Source: Dyadobacter sp. LHD-138
GTDB lineage: Bacteria > Bacteroidota > Bacteroidia > Cytophagales > Spirosomataceae
Length of the DNA: 64,000 bases
Assembly (NCBI RefSeq): GCF_030929615.1
Contig: NZ_JAVFVU010000018.1
Span: 41,458 to 105,457, forward strand
Reading direction: 5' to 3'
The notes beneath the pieces are model-generated. The model worked only from the letters and a program-made list of their open reading frames with translations. It was not told where the DNA came from and did no database searches. The translations under genes were made by a program, and so were the position numbers. Below, piece after piece: positions 7,884 through 16,720 of the stretch (position 1 is its first letter; every line of letters starts with the position of its first letter).

Positions 7884-9062
7884 ATGAGAAACATACGGAT
7901 ACCACTCTTGTTTGCGTTCCTGAGCCTGGCTATTGGCTGCTCTTCCTCGGATAAGGAAAAAGAAGAAGTTACTACCGGGACAGATGACAGGGTTAAGCTG
8001 GTAGAAGCCTTTCCTTCATTAACATTTAGCTCACCGGTAGATATTCAGCATGCCGGCGATGCCTCCAACAGAATTTTCGTAGTTGAACAGGCCGGTGTGA
8101 TCAGGGTATTTGACAATAACGGCGCCGCGTCCAGTAGTTCCACATTTCTTGATATTAAGAACAAAGTGAGTTCGGGTGGAGAAATGGGGTTACTAGGACT
8201 CACTTTTCACCCTGATTTTAAAACCAATGGATATTTCTATGTCAACTACACGACAGGAAGTCCGCTGCAAACCGTAATCGCGCGTTACAAAGCCACAGCT
8301 CCCGGTGGCAATACCGCGGATGCGTCCAGCGAAACTATTTTAATGCGGTACAATCAACCTTATTCCAATCACAACGGAGGAGCGTTGCAATTCGGGAAAG
8401 ATGGTTATTTATACATTGCAGCCGGCGACGGAGGCAGTGGGGGCGATCCGCAGGGCAATGGCCAAAGCAAGAAAGCTTATTTAGGTAAAATATTACGGGT
8501 TGATGTAAATTCAACGCAAAAAGGTAACTATGGAATCCCGGCCGATAACCCGTTTGTGGGGAATCGGGAAGGTTTTTTAGAAGAGATTTATGCATATGGT
8601 CTCAGAAATCCATGGCGGATGAGCTTTGATACCGGATCAGACCGATTTTTCGCCGCCGATGTCGGACAAGGTGCAAAAGAAGAAATAAACCTGATTGTAA
8701 AAGGGGGGAATTATGGGTGGAAAATCAAGGAGGGAAAGGATTGTTACAGTCCATCTTCCAATTGTGACGGGACGGGCCTTATTGAACCGGTTTTAGATTA
8801 TGGCCGTTCAGCCGGAGATGTTTCCATAACGGGCGGTTATGTTTACAGAGGTCAGGTGATAAAAAATCTGATCGGAAAATACATTTATGGAGATTATGTC
8901 AGCGGTCGTGTCTGGGCGCTTGAATTGGATGGAAATCAGGTTAAAAGCAATACTTTGCTGATGAAAAGCAGTGCAAGGATTTCAACTTTCGGGCAGGATC
9001 CCAAAGGGGAAGTTTATTTGGCCGATTACATTTCCGGAAAGATTATGAAGCTGGCGCTGTAA
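7884..9062 (+). CDS. PQQ-dependent sugar dehydrogenase-like lipoprotein
   Basis: A 392-residue six-bladed propeller of the glucose/sorbosone dehydrogenase family. The N-terminus is a lipoprotein signal peptide (lipobox LAIGC, about residue 19), so the mature protein is anchored in the envelope. Family motifs include VVEQAGVIRVF, GLLGLTFHPDF (catalytic His), NHNGGALQFGKDG, YAYGLRNPWRMSFD and GNYGWKIKEG. Such enzymes oxidise aldoses using PQQ in the periplasm; PQQ synthesis genes are not in this window. It is 197 bp downstream of eboF behind a long hairpin, so it is probably its own transcript. Confidence 0.9.
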   Translation: MRNIRIPLLFAFLSLAIGCSSSDKEKEEVTTGTDDRVKLVEAFPSLTFSSPVDIQHAGDASNRIFVVEQAGVIRVFDNNGAASSSSTFLDIKNKVSSGGEMGLLGLTFHPDFKTNGYFYVNYTTGSPLQTVIARYKATAPGGNTADASSETILMRYNQPYSNHNGGALQFGKDGYLYIAAGDGGSGGDPQGNGQSKKAYLGKILRVDVNSTQKGNYGIPADNPFVGNREGFLEEIYAYGLRNPWRMSFDTGSDRFFAADVGQGAKEEINLIVKGGNYGWKIKEGKDCYSPSSNCDGTGLIEPVLDYGRSAGDVSITGGYVYRGQVIKNLIGKYIYGDYVSGRVWALELDGNQVKSNTLLMKSSARISTFGQDPKGEVYLADYISGKIMKLAL

Positions 9063-9194
9063 CGGGATAAGGACCGAGTTAGAAGAAAACCTTACTTTTG
9101 GGAATGAATTTTGCTTTGACAAATGTCCGAAGCGGATTTCTTTCTAATATTCCTCAGTTGTTAGTATGAGGATTCATTGTATTCTACGTATTGT

Positions 9195-10202
9195 ATGAGT
9201 TTTTTAAATAATACTAAAATAGCCGTTATCGGAGGTGGAAGCTGGGCCACGGCACTGATTAAAATTTTGTGTGAACAGCCTCACATTCAGATTCGCTGGT
9301 GGTTACGAAATGCCCAGGATATTGCCCATATCCGTAAATTTCATCACAATCCAAGTTATCTGAGCGACGTTTACCTGTCTCCCAAAAAGGTGAAGGTTTT
9401 TGAGAAAACAAGGGAAGCCGTCAAGGGCGCCGACTTTGTGATCTTAGCCGTCCCTGCCGCTTTTGTTCAGGAATCTTTACACGACCTGAATGAATCACAT
9501 TTAAAAGGAAAACGGATCGTATCGGCTATAAAAGGGATGATTCCCGAAGAGAATATCCTTGTTACGGATTGGGTTTCCGAAAAATTTAAAGTGCCTTTAA
9601 AGGATATGGCCGTCATCGCTGGTCCTTGTCATGCCGAGGAAGTTGCATTGGAAAAACAATCCTATCTGACCATCGCTTCTACGGATGCTGTTTGTGCCGA
9701 GGATTTCTCCAAATTAATGACCTGTCGTTTTGTAACGGCACACCCGTTAGCCGATTTGTATGGCGTTGAATATGCGGCAGTGATGAAGAATATCATAGCG
9801 CTCGCCTGCGGCATTACACATGGTTTGGGGAATGGTGATAATTTTCAGGCTGTGATGGTGTCCAATGCCATGCAGGAAATCCGGCAGTTTGTAACCGCAC
9901 TTGACCCCCGCGAAAGAGAATTAAGCACCTCCGCGTACCTGGGAGATTTGTTGGTAACGGCCTATTCTCAATTCAGCAGAAATCGTTTGTTTGGCAACAT
10001 GATTGGTCGTGGATATCGTGTAAAAGCAGCCCAGCTGGAAATGAAGATGATCGCGGAAGGTTATTATGCTACCAAGAGTATTTACGAGCTGAACAAAACC
10101 CTGCACGTAGAATTACCAATCACTTCCTCCGTTTATAAGATCCTGTACGAGGAAATATCTCCATCCGTGGTGATTGAAGAATTGAAAAAGGTTTTGACGT
10201 AA
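9195..10202 (+). CDS. gpsA: NAD(P)H-dependent glycerol-3-phosphate dehydrogenase
   Basis: About 335 residues with the full GpsA pattern: Rossmann loop IAVIGGGSWATAL at the N-terminus, VILAVPAAFVQ, SAIKGM, AGPCHAEEVA (family GPSFAxE region) and the catalytic lysine region YAAVMKNIIALACG followed by HGLGNGDNFQA. It reduces dihydroxyacetone phosphate to sn-glycerol-3-phosphate for phospholipid synthesis. The open frame extends up to a TTG at 9177, but the ATG at 9195 (MSFLNNTKIAVIG) starts just before the nucleotide-binding fold and is preferred. It is monocistronic as far as can be seen. Confidence 0.95.
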   Translation: MSFLNNTKIAVIGGGSWATALIKILCEQPHIQIRWWLRNAQDIAHIRKFHHNPSYLSDVYLSPKKVKVFEKTREAVKGADFVILAVPAAFVQESLHDLNESHLKGKRIVSAIKGMIPEENILVTDWVSEKFKVPLKDMAVIAGPCHAEEVALEKQSYLTIASTDAVCAEDFSKLMTCRFVTAHPLADLYGVEYAAVMKNIIALACGITHGLGNGDNFQAVMVSNAMQEIRQFVTALDPRERELSTSAYLGDLLVTAYSQFSRNRLFGNMIGRGYRVKAAQLEMKMIAEGYYATKSIYELNKTLHVELPITSSVYKILYEEISPSVVIEELKKVLT

Positions 10203-10265
10203 TAGCCTTTTTACCTGTAAAACGGGTACTTGTAACATTCGGAATAATTCAAATTTCTCTTAATC

Positions 10266-11375
10266 ATGATGAGTACCAATTTATGTAGCCGTTTGCTTTT
10301 CGCTTCTGCATTCGTGGTTTTACTGGCCTGCAACAAAAAAAAGACGGAATCCGAAGGAACGTCGGATATGGAAAGTGCTAAACCCGTTACGGATTTTGTT
10401 TTTGGGGACAAACGTGCTTTTGCGCAATGTCACGCCTCAACGCTGGTGCGTTTGAAAGACGGTCAGTTTTTAGTCGCCTGGTTTGGCGGGACGGAGGAAA
10501 AAGATCCGGACGTCGGCATTTGGTTGTCCAAAGGAAAACCCGGGGAATGGAGTGAGCCGATAGAAGTGGCCAAAATCAGGGAAGATGCACACTGGAACCC
10601 TGTGTTACAACTTGCTCCGGATGGTGTCGTGTATCTTTATTTCAAGGTTGGAAAGGAAATAGCTCAATGGGAAACCTGGGTTAAAAAGTCAACCGATGGC
10701 GGCAGTACCTGGTCGGAGGCGTATGAACTGGTGAAAGGTGATAAAGGTGGAAGAGGCCCGGTGAAAAATAAGTTGATCGAACTTTCTAACGGAACCTGGC
10801 TTGCGGGTGCGTCCAATGAAGTAAAACGCTGGGAGGTTTTTGTTGATCGGAGTGAGGATAAGGGAAAAACCTGGATAGCTTCTTCCTATTTTAAAATTGA
10901 TACCAACCAAATCAAAGGAAAAGGGGCAATTCAGCCTACGTTATGGGAAACGGAACCGGGCAAAGTGCATATGCTGGTGAGGACCACAGGCGGTATTATC
11001 GGTCGAAGCGATTCTGAAGACTATGGAAAAACCTGGACACCGATTTATACCACATCACTTCCGAATCCGAACAGCGGTATTGACTTGACCAAACTGACTG
11101 ACGGAACGCTCGCTTTGGCTTACAATCCGGACGCCAAAAACTGGGGCTCCCGTTCACCTCTATCTGTGGGATTGTCATTCGACAATGGGAAAACCTGGCC
11201 GGATAAACTGGATATTCAAACAGGTAAAAAAGAAGATGAGTTTTCGTATCCTGCCATCATCAGCTGGGGAGATTCTGTCGCCGTGACGTATACCTGGAAC
11301 AGGCAAAAAATCGCTTTTTGGCTTGGTACGAAAGATGAGATCGTGACTTTAAGCAAGCGCGAGAATACAAAGTAA
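10266..11375 (+). CDS. BNR-repeat sialidase-like lipoprotein
   Basis: A 369-residue predicted lipoprotein (lipobox VLLAC, about residue 22). It carries four Asp-box repeats (STDGGSTW about 142, SEDKGKTW about 196, SEDYGKTW about 250 and SFDNGKTW about 304), typical of sialidase-fold six-bladed propellers. The N-terminal block CHASTLVRLKDG with WFGGTEE, and R/E residues such as KIREDAHWNP, fit the BNR_2 branch annotated as exo-alpha-sialidase. Many of these proteins act on other glycans, so true sialidase activity is unproven. A strong hairpin at 11412-11453 follows the stop. Confidence 0.85.
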   Translation: MMSTNLCSRLLFASAFVVLLACNKKKTESEGTSDMESAKPVTDFVFGDKRAFAQCHASTLVRLKDGQFLVAWFGGTEEKDPDVGIWLSKGKPGEWSEPIEVAKIREDAHWNPVLQLAPDGVVYLYFKVGKEIAQWETWVKKSTDGGSTWSEAYELVKGDKGGRGPVKNKLIELSNGTWLAGASNEVKRWEVFVDRSEDKGKTWIASSYFKIDTNQIKGKGAIQPTLWETEPGKVHMLVRTTGGIIGRSDSEDYGKTWTPIYTTSLPNPNSGIDLTKLTDGTLALAYNPDAKNWGSRSPLSVGLSFDNGKTWPDKLDIQTGKKEDEFSYPAIISWGDSVAVTYTWNRQKIAFWLGTKDEIVTLSKRENTK

Positions 11376-11411
11376 ATTTGATTATTTTGTATTATATCTG
11401 TAAAAATTATT

Positions 11412-11453
11412 AAATTAGACTTGATGGACAAACTGCTCTATCAAGTCTAATTT
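11412..11453 (+). terminator. hairpin terminator after the BNR-repeat gene
   Basis: Perfect 14-bp arms (11412-11425, 11440-11453; AAATTAGACTTGAT and its complement) with a 14-base loop. It lies between the 11375 stop and the next ATG at 11464, and is followed by a short T-rich stretch (TATTTTC). It most likely ends the upstream transcript. Confidence 0.6.
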
Positions 11454-11463
11454 ATTTTCAGCC

Positions 11464-12210
11464 ATGAAGATTTTTACAAGGATAATTGTGTGTTTGAGCG
11501 TGCTGACTTATGGCTGCTCGCCCTACTATTATGCGCCCAATAAAGGTAATGTACCCAATTTACGGGAAAGAAACGATATGCGGGTTGATGCGGGTTTTGG
11601 TGGTGGATGGGTGATGAGAGGTGCTGATTTGCAAACGGCTTACGCGCTCGGCTCGCATATTGGTATCATGGCCAACGGCGCTGTAACCAATAGCCGTGGG
11701 GAATACGGAAATTATGCGGAACATGAAAGGACCAGTAGTTGGTATGCCGAGGGGGGATTGGGGTATTTTGATAAATTAGAAGACAATCAAAACTGGGTTT
11801 TTGAGCTCTATGGCGGCGGTGGGAAAGGCGAGTACAAAGTGATGTACAGCGCCGATAAACGCGTCAGGTTACAAATGAATAAATTCTTTGTTCAGCCCTC
11901 GCTGAGTTTCACACACCCAAGGAGGGGTATTGAGTTAAGCATAGGATCGAAGTTTTCGGGTATCGATTACAATGTGAACAATGCTACGATGCTGAATGAC
12001 TATGACTTTCGAACGGTGAATCGAATTGCCAACCGCTCCATGATGTTTTATTGGGAACCTTCTTTCAGGTTCAGTGCAGGTTCTCAAACAATTAAAGGAT
12101 TTGTGAGCTTTACCCCGGCGATCAGTATTCTTGAAACCAATATTCCCCGTGAAATTGTAAACCTGAATCTCGGTGTCAGATTTACGTTCAACACTTCCCG
12201 TAAGAACTGA
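11464..12210 (+). CDS. hypothetical outer-membrane-type lipoprotein
   Basis: I do not recognise a named family. The 248-residue protein has a lipoprotein signal peptide (lipobox LTYGC, about residue 18). The mature part alternates glycine and aromatic residues (GFGGGWVMRGADLQTAYALG, GYFDKLEDNQNWVFELYGG) and ends with FTFNTSRKN, as expected for a small beta-barrel or autotransporter-like surface protein of Bacteroidota. A strong hairpin separates it from the upstream gene, so it probably has its own promoter in the 50 bp before the ATG or reads through from upstream. Confidence 0.75.
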   Translation: MKIFTRIIVCLSVLTYGCSPYYYAPNKGNVPNLRERNDMRVDAGFGGGWVMRGADLQTAYALGSHIGIMANGAVTNSRGEYGNYAEHERTSSWYAEGGLGYFDKLEDNQNWVFELYGGGGKGEYKVMYSADKRVRLQMNKFFVQPSLSFTHPRRGIELSIGSKFSGIDYNVNNATMLNDYDFRTVNRIANRSMMFYWEPSFRFSAGSQTIKGFVSFTPAISILETNIPREIVNLNLGVRFTFNTSRKN

Positions 12211-12320
12211 TTTTACTGTTATAATCTAATAACCTTTCGTGTCTCTATGACGCTTAAAATTTTCTATTTCAGGATATTGTCGGCGTTTTATACAATATTA
12301 TCTCAATTCAAATATATTTT

Positions 12321-12345
12321 GGCAACGTTCCCGATAACGATTGCA
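12321..12345 (+). promoter_or_regulatory. candidate operator upstream of the GntR gene (site A)
   Basis: This 25-bp sequence begins GGCAACGTTCCCG and ends AACGATTGCA. It is the exact reverse complement of the type of site seen at 43832-43856 and 45928-45952, differing at one or two positions, and has the same orientation relative to the downstream gene in all three cases. It is an imperfect dyad with CGTT and AACG half-sites around a CCGA core. It lies about 125 bp before the GntR start. Which regulator binds is unknown (the GntR or the LacI protein are candidates). Confidence 0.6.
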
Positions 12346-12469
12346 TTAAAATAGTCGGGCAGATTGTATTTTCCAGGTTATTTATTGGCTAATATACATT
12401 GCTTATTCACATTTGCCTGCTGATGTGAAAAGGGTGTTTTATTAAAAATGTTCAATTAAATAGTTGGAA

Positions 12470-13564
12470 ATGATGACCGGATATTCCACTGCCCGCGCCA
12501 ATCTTGGCACGAAAAACTTTGTTTTTAAGGATGTGTATTTTCATGAAAAGGTAGACTCATTTCAGATGCAGTTTGACCCGGAGGGCAAGATGCCCAAATA
12601 CAAACAAATTGTGCAGTCGATCCGGACCGACATTGAAAGAGGCGTTTTGAAAAAGGGCACCCAACTTCCTTCCATCAGTGAGTTAAGTGTGGATTATCTG
12701 CTGGCAAGGGATACCGTTGAAAAGGCATACCGGGAATTGAGAAATCTGGGTTTCATTACCTCTGTGCAGGGAAAAGGATATTATGTGCAGTCGGGGAATG
12801 ACAAGAAGGATAAAATTTTGCTGGTTTTTAATAAACTGAGCTCCTATAAAAAGATCATTTACTATTCGTTTATCAAGGCGCTAGGTGAGCACGCTGTTGT
12901 GGACCTTGAAATTCATCATTACAGCGTAGACCGTTTCAGGGAAATCATCGGGAAGAATCTGGGAAAATATAATCATTACGTGATCATGCCCCATTTTAAT
13001 ATGACCGAAGAGGAAGATTATATGGCTACAATCAGGAGTATTCCATCTTCTCAGCTTGTTTTACTCGACCGCGATATTCCGGAACTGATCCAGCCAACCT
13101 TGAGTATTCATCAGAATTTTGACAAAGATATTTTTGGGGCTCTCGAAGATGCCAATGATTTGCTGAATAAGTATAAAAAACTGGTCCTGGTTTTTCCTGG
13201 TGATGGTAATTATCCAATGGAAATTGTACGGGGTTTTCGTAACTACTGCATCAATTACGACAAACAGTTGGATGTCATTGAAAGCATCAATGACCAAATA
13301 ATCCGGCCTGGAACCACCTATATTGTGGTAGAAGAAAATGATCTGGCAGAGCTCGTAAAAAAATGCCGCCAGTCTGCGTATGTTATGGGGCGGGAGATCG
13401 GGGTAATTTCTTTTAACGAAACGACGCTGAAAGAGTTATTGGGCATAACCGTCATCACCACCGATTTCGAAACGATGGGCCGTACCGCTGCTACATTGAT
13501 TTTGAACAAACAACAGATAAAAGTCAAGAATCCGTTTTATATGATCCGCCGGGGATCTTTATAA
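12470..13564 (+). CDS. GntR-family regulator with sugar-binding-like C-terminal domain
   Basis: About 364 residues. The N-terminal winged helix (about residues 25-100) shows GntR hallmarks: YKQIVQSIRTDIERGVLKKG, LPSISELSVDYLLARDTVEKAYRELRNLGF (read as PS-x-SELS... VEKAYRELxxLG) and GKGYYV. The remaining 260 residues resemble a LacI-type periplasmic-binding domain (IGVISFNETTLKELLGITVI, TDFETMGRTAATLIL), the arrangement found in AraR-like carbohydrate regulators. A TTG at 12464 is possible; the ATG at 12470 is preferred. The 25-bp motif shared with the pectin locus lies upstream, so a link to sugar or uronate control is plausible. Confidence 0.88.
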   Translation: MMTGYSTARANLGTKNFVFKDVYFHEKVDSFQMQFDPEGKMPKYKQIVQSIRTDIERGVLKKGTQLPSISELSVDYLLARDTVEKAYRELRNLGFITSVQGKGYYVQSGNDKKDKILLVFNKLSSYKKIIYYSFIKALGEHAVVDLEIHHYSVDRFREIIGKNLGKYNHYVIMPHFNMTEEEDYMATIRSIPSSQLVLLDRDIPELIQPTLSIHQNFDKDIFGALEDANDLLNKYKKLVLVFPGDGNYPMEIVRGFRNYCINYDKQLDVIESINDQIIRPGTTYIVVEENDLAELVKKCRQSAYVMGREIGVISFNETTLKELLGITVITTDFETMGRTAATLILNKQQIKVKNPFYMIRRGSL

Positions 13565-13636
13565 TCACCGACGAATTGTATTTATCTCATTTTATAAATT
13601 TCAGTTCCTGCCAATGGGAAGCAGTCCGGACCGTAA

Positions 13637-13885
13637 TCTTCAAAATCGTACTATGGGTTACCGGTTGGCCGTCTTTGGGCTTTTTTCCAGTTCCCTGCAC
13701 ATATCCCGGAAAACCATCCGTATGCATTCTGTTTGCACGGCATTGCAGGCCGTGGTAATGGAGGCGTTATAGATCAGTATGTTACATGCTATGTCCGTGA
13801 TAATCTGACTTCGCTCAATCTGAGACTGGCTTTTTTTACACGAGCGTGTACAAGTTGTTTATTTGATTTTTTTATTCTACGCTAA
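13637..13885 (+). pseudogene. possible decayed esterase fragment (alpha/beta hydrolase)
   Basis: The 396-bp gap between the GntR gene and the protease remnant contains a frame of about 82 codons, bounded by stops, with no convincing start. It reads SYYGLPVGRLWAFFQFPAH and then LHGIAGRGNGG at about 13733. GLPVG...LHGxxxRGNG resembles the start of esterase/PHB-depolymerase-like alpha/beta hydrolases with the HG oxyanion-loop pattern. The nucleophile elbow and the rest of the fold are absent. This may be a remnant or a chance resemblance; confidence is low. I see nothing else in the gap. Confidence 0.25.
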
Positions 13886-13960
13886 ACCGATATACGCAAC
13901 TTGCAATTACGTATATGGATTTAGCAAGTTTTATCTCCTCTATACACATTTCCATTCCTT

Positions 13961-16446
13961 ATGAAATAAATTTACCTGTTAGGATTCTTCCTTATTACAG
14001 CTTTTACACAAAAGAGAATTGATTTTGATATTCCCAAAATTACCAGTGGAATCGATCTTCGTGCAAAATTTAAACAACATCAATTGATCAAAGCCGATCT
14101 GGAAAACATTTTTTTTAAGTTAGAAAATGAACCAAATGGCCAGATAGAACTGGCGTTTTCCGGGCAGCCCAGATGGACCTTCGAGCTCGCCGAAAATAAT
14201 TTACTTTCCGCAGGTTATTTTGAAACGGTTGCCGGAAGCAATGGCGTACGCAAGCGAAGTAATTCAACCGTAAAAACATTTGACGGTACTTTACAGGGTG
14301 GAAAAGGAAAAATTTCACTCACTGTTGATCATGGCTTTTTCTCAGCCGTAATCAAAGACGGTGGGCATACGTGGTATATTGAACAGGCGCAATACATCAA
14401 CGGGGAGTCGGACCATGAAGTGCTGGTGATGTATGACGCGCTGGATGTGATCGATGGGACACCGTTTCGGTGCGGCGTCGAGGAGGATAAAAACAAGGCA
14501 GAAGAATTGCTTCAATCGAATTCGGGAATGAGAACCTCAGCCAACGGCTGTAAAGTGGTTGAACTGGCAATAGCATCTGACGCGAGCATGTTTACAAAAT
14601 TTGGAAGTACAGCAGCCGTGTTTAATCACAATATTGCGGTAATGAATAATGTGGCAGTGCTTTACAGACATGAATTTCAGGATAACATTGAGTTTAGTAT
14701 TGTTACGCAATATGGAAGTATGGCTTATTCCAACGATCCGCTATTGTCCAATACAACTTCTACGGATCCAAACACTGTTTTGACTGCTTTTGCTGCCTGG
14801 GGAGAAGCTGGGAATTTTAGTGTTACTTTCGACGTTGGGCAATTCTGGACCAACCGGAATTTTGATGGAACCACGGTAGGACTGGCTTGGGTTGGAAGCG
14901 TTTGTCGTAACAGTAATAAGTACCATATCTTACAAGATTTCTCACCCGATGTATCACTCCTTACTGTACTGACAGCACACGAAATCGGTCATAATTTTAA
15001 TGCGTCTCATGATGTTGCAGCCGGTTCGTCTACCATTATGGCTCCGACCGTAAACGTGACAAGCGCCTGGTCGTCTGATTCACAAACCGATATAAATAGC
15101 CGCCTTGGTACCTATGGCTGTTTAAGCAATTGTAACGGAACGGTAACTCCTGCTTTTATTGCCATGCCTTCTGCCGTTTGCGTAGGTGGTACCGTGGAAT
15201 TTAAGGACAATACTGTCAATGGTTCTACCCGAAGCTGGACTTTTCAATCGGGGAGTCCAGCTTCTTCCACATTGGCTAAGCCAGCAATAACTTATTCGAC
15301 CGCAGGAGCGTATGATGTAAATCTGGTGAGTGGAATAAAGAGCCTGGTTGCTGATGATTATGTCATTGTAAATAATCCGGCCCTTAATACTGCTTCCTGT
15401 TCTTTGCCAAGTGGTACGCCTGGTAATGCAGGACTAAAATATTTTGCCTTAAACTCGATTAATTTTTCGTCCGGAAATGCTGCCTCGGATGGAAGTAAGT
15501 ACGTGGACAGGTCCTGTACACAAATTACTGAATTGAAAGAAAACACGTTATATGACGTAATCGCCAGTATTGGTAATTACGATGAGGACGTCACTCCAAC
15601 CATTTTTGAGCGGATAAAAGTGTATATTGACTATGACAATGACGGCCTTTTCAATGAAACTACTGAGCGGGTTGTTAATTCTAATGGAGGCTGGGCTGGC
15701 CATCTTACGTACGATGCAACCAGCAGGCCATGGCTGCGATTTACAACGCCATCGAATGTAACTAAGAATAAAATACTCCGACTGCGGGTCATTACCGATA
15801 CGTCTAATCCATCTCATGCGTGCCATAATACCGTAGCAGGCCAGGTGGAGGATTATGGTGTCGTCTTTCGTCAAACTAACACAGCATTGCCGGTTGACCT
15901 GATTTCATTTTCGGGAAAAAAAAACGGGAGTAGTAATTTACTGGAGTGGAAAACAGTGAATGAAACAAAAATGAAATCTTATGCTGTAGAAAGGAGTGAA
16001 ACCGGAACCGGGTTTTCTGATATTGGTACGGTTCTGTCCAACAACACGGGGAAGAAGCAGTTTAGCTACCAGTTGACAGATGATGGGATTTTCAACAGCG
16101 TTGGAGGGTATTATTACAAACTCAGGATGGAAGAAATGGATGGGAAAGTCAATTTTAGCAGAATGATATTTGTCAAAAATCCTGATACGCAATCTGCACT
16201 GGTTTTACAGCACTGCCAGACTTTAGTTGGAGACGATATTTCTTATGAATTGGTGTCCGATACGGAACGCATCGTACATATTGCTTTATTTAACATCCTG
16301 GGAAATCGGGTAAGGGCCTGGGAAAACGGCTTTCCAAGGGCAGTAATCAAATCAAGGACGACATGACAAAATTGAATTCAGGTTTGTTATTTCTAAGTAT
16401 TCAGGCAAACGATCAACCCGTTATTGTACAGAAAATATTACAGTAA
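13961..16446 (+). pseudogene. reprolysin-like metalloprotease with T9SS tail, disrupted at both ends
   Basis: A reprolysin-type metzincin. The zinc site HEIGHNFNASHD lies at 14978-15013 with a Met-turn (IMAP) after it. A PKD-like segment (about 15130-15360), a GEVED-type domain (YIDYDNDGLFN, GQVEDYGVVF) and a type IX secretion sorting domain follow. The uninterrupted frame runs 14084-16366 from a TTG. Upstream in the same frame lies ATG AAA TAA ATT TAC at 13961, followed by a clear signal-peptide core (IYLLGFFLITAFTQ), so codon 3 is a stop where Lys would be expected. At 16331-16333 the frame shifts: the next frame continues as KGSNQIKDDMTKLNSG... to VQKILQ at 16446, a normal sorting-domain end. 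Two lesions point to a recent pseudogene; sequencing errors could explain the frameshift. Confidence 0.8.
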
Positions 16447-16478
16447 ATTGGGATTTACTGTAATGAGATACTAAAGTA

Positions 16479-16507
16479 GGGCGATCCGATAGTTTGATCG
16501 CCCTTTT
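16479..16507 (+). terminator. rho-independent terminator after the protease remnant
   Basis: Perfect 8-bp arms GGGCGATC (16479-16486) and GATCGCCC (16496-16503), a 9-base loop and TTTT immediately after. It lies 33 bp after the original stop at 16446, which supports that position as the ancestral gene end. Confidence 0.8.
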
Positions 16508-16720
16508 ACGTGAATAAGTTGACTTACTGATTTACAGGAAGGAAAAACATTGATTGTGATCATTTACCATGATACAATTCGCGGACGGACCCCCAGTTTT
16601 CATAGCCTTGATCACTCGGATCAAAATCCGACGCAAGCGGTGTGCAATGTCTTTGTAAGTATAACCTTTACCATCCTTCCTGCTCTTACCTGTATATGTC
16701 CTGTAAAAAACGTCCGCACG

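Noticed and set aside
10266..11375. Firm assignment as a true sialidase
   Set aside because: Four Asp boxes show the fold, but no other sialic-acid genes are nearby and related families use other glycans, so it is called sialidase-like only.
13576..13758. A 60-residue open frame as a small gene
   Set aside because: It has no homology I can see and runs in a different frame from the esterase-like segment; composition suggests chance.
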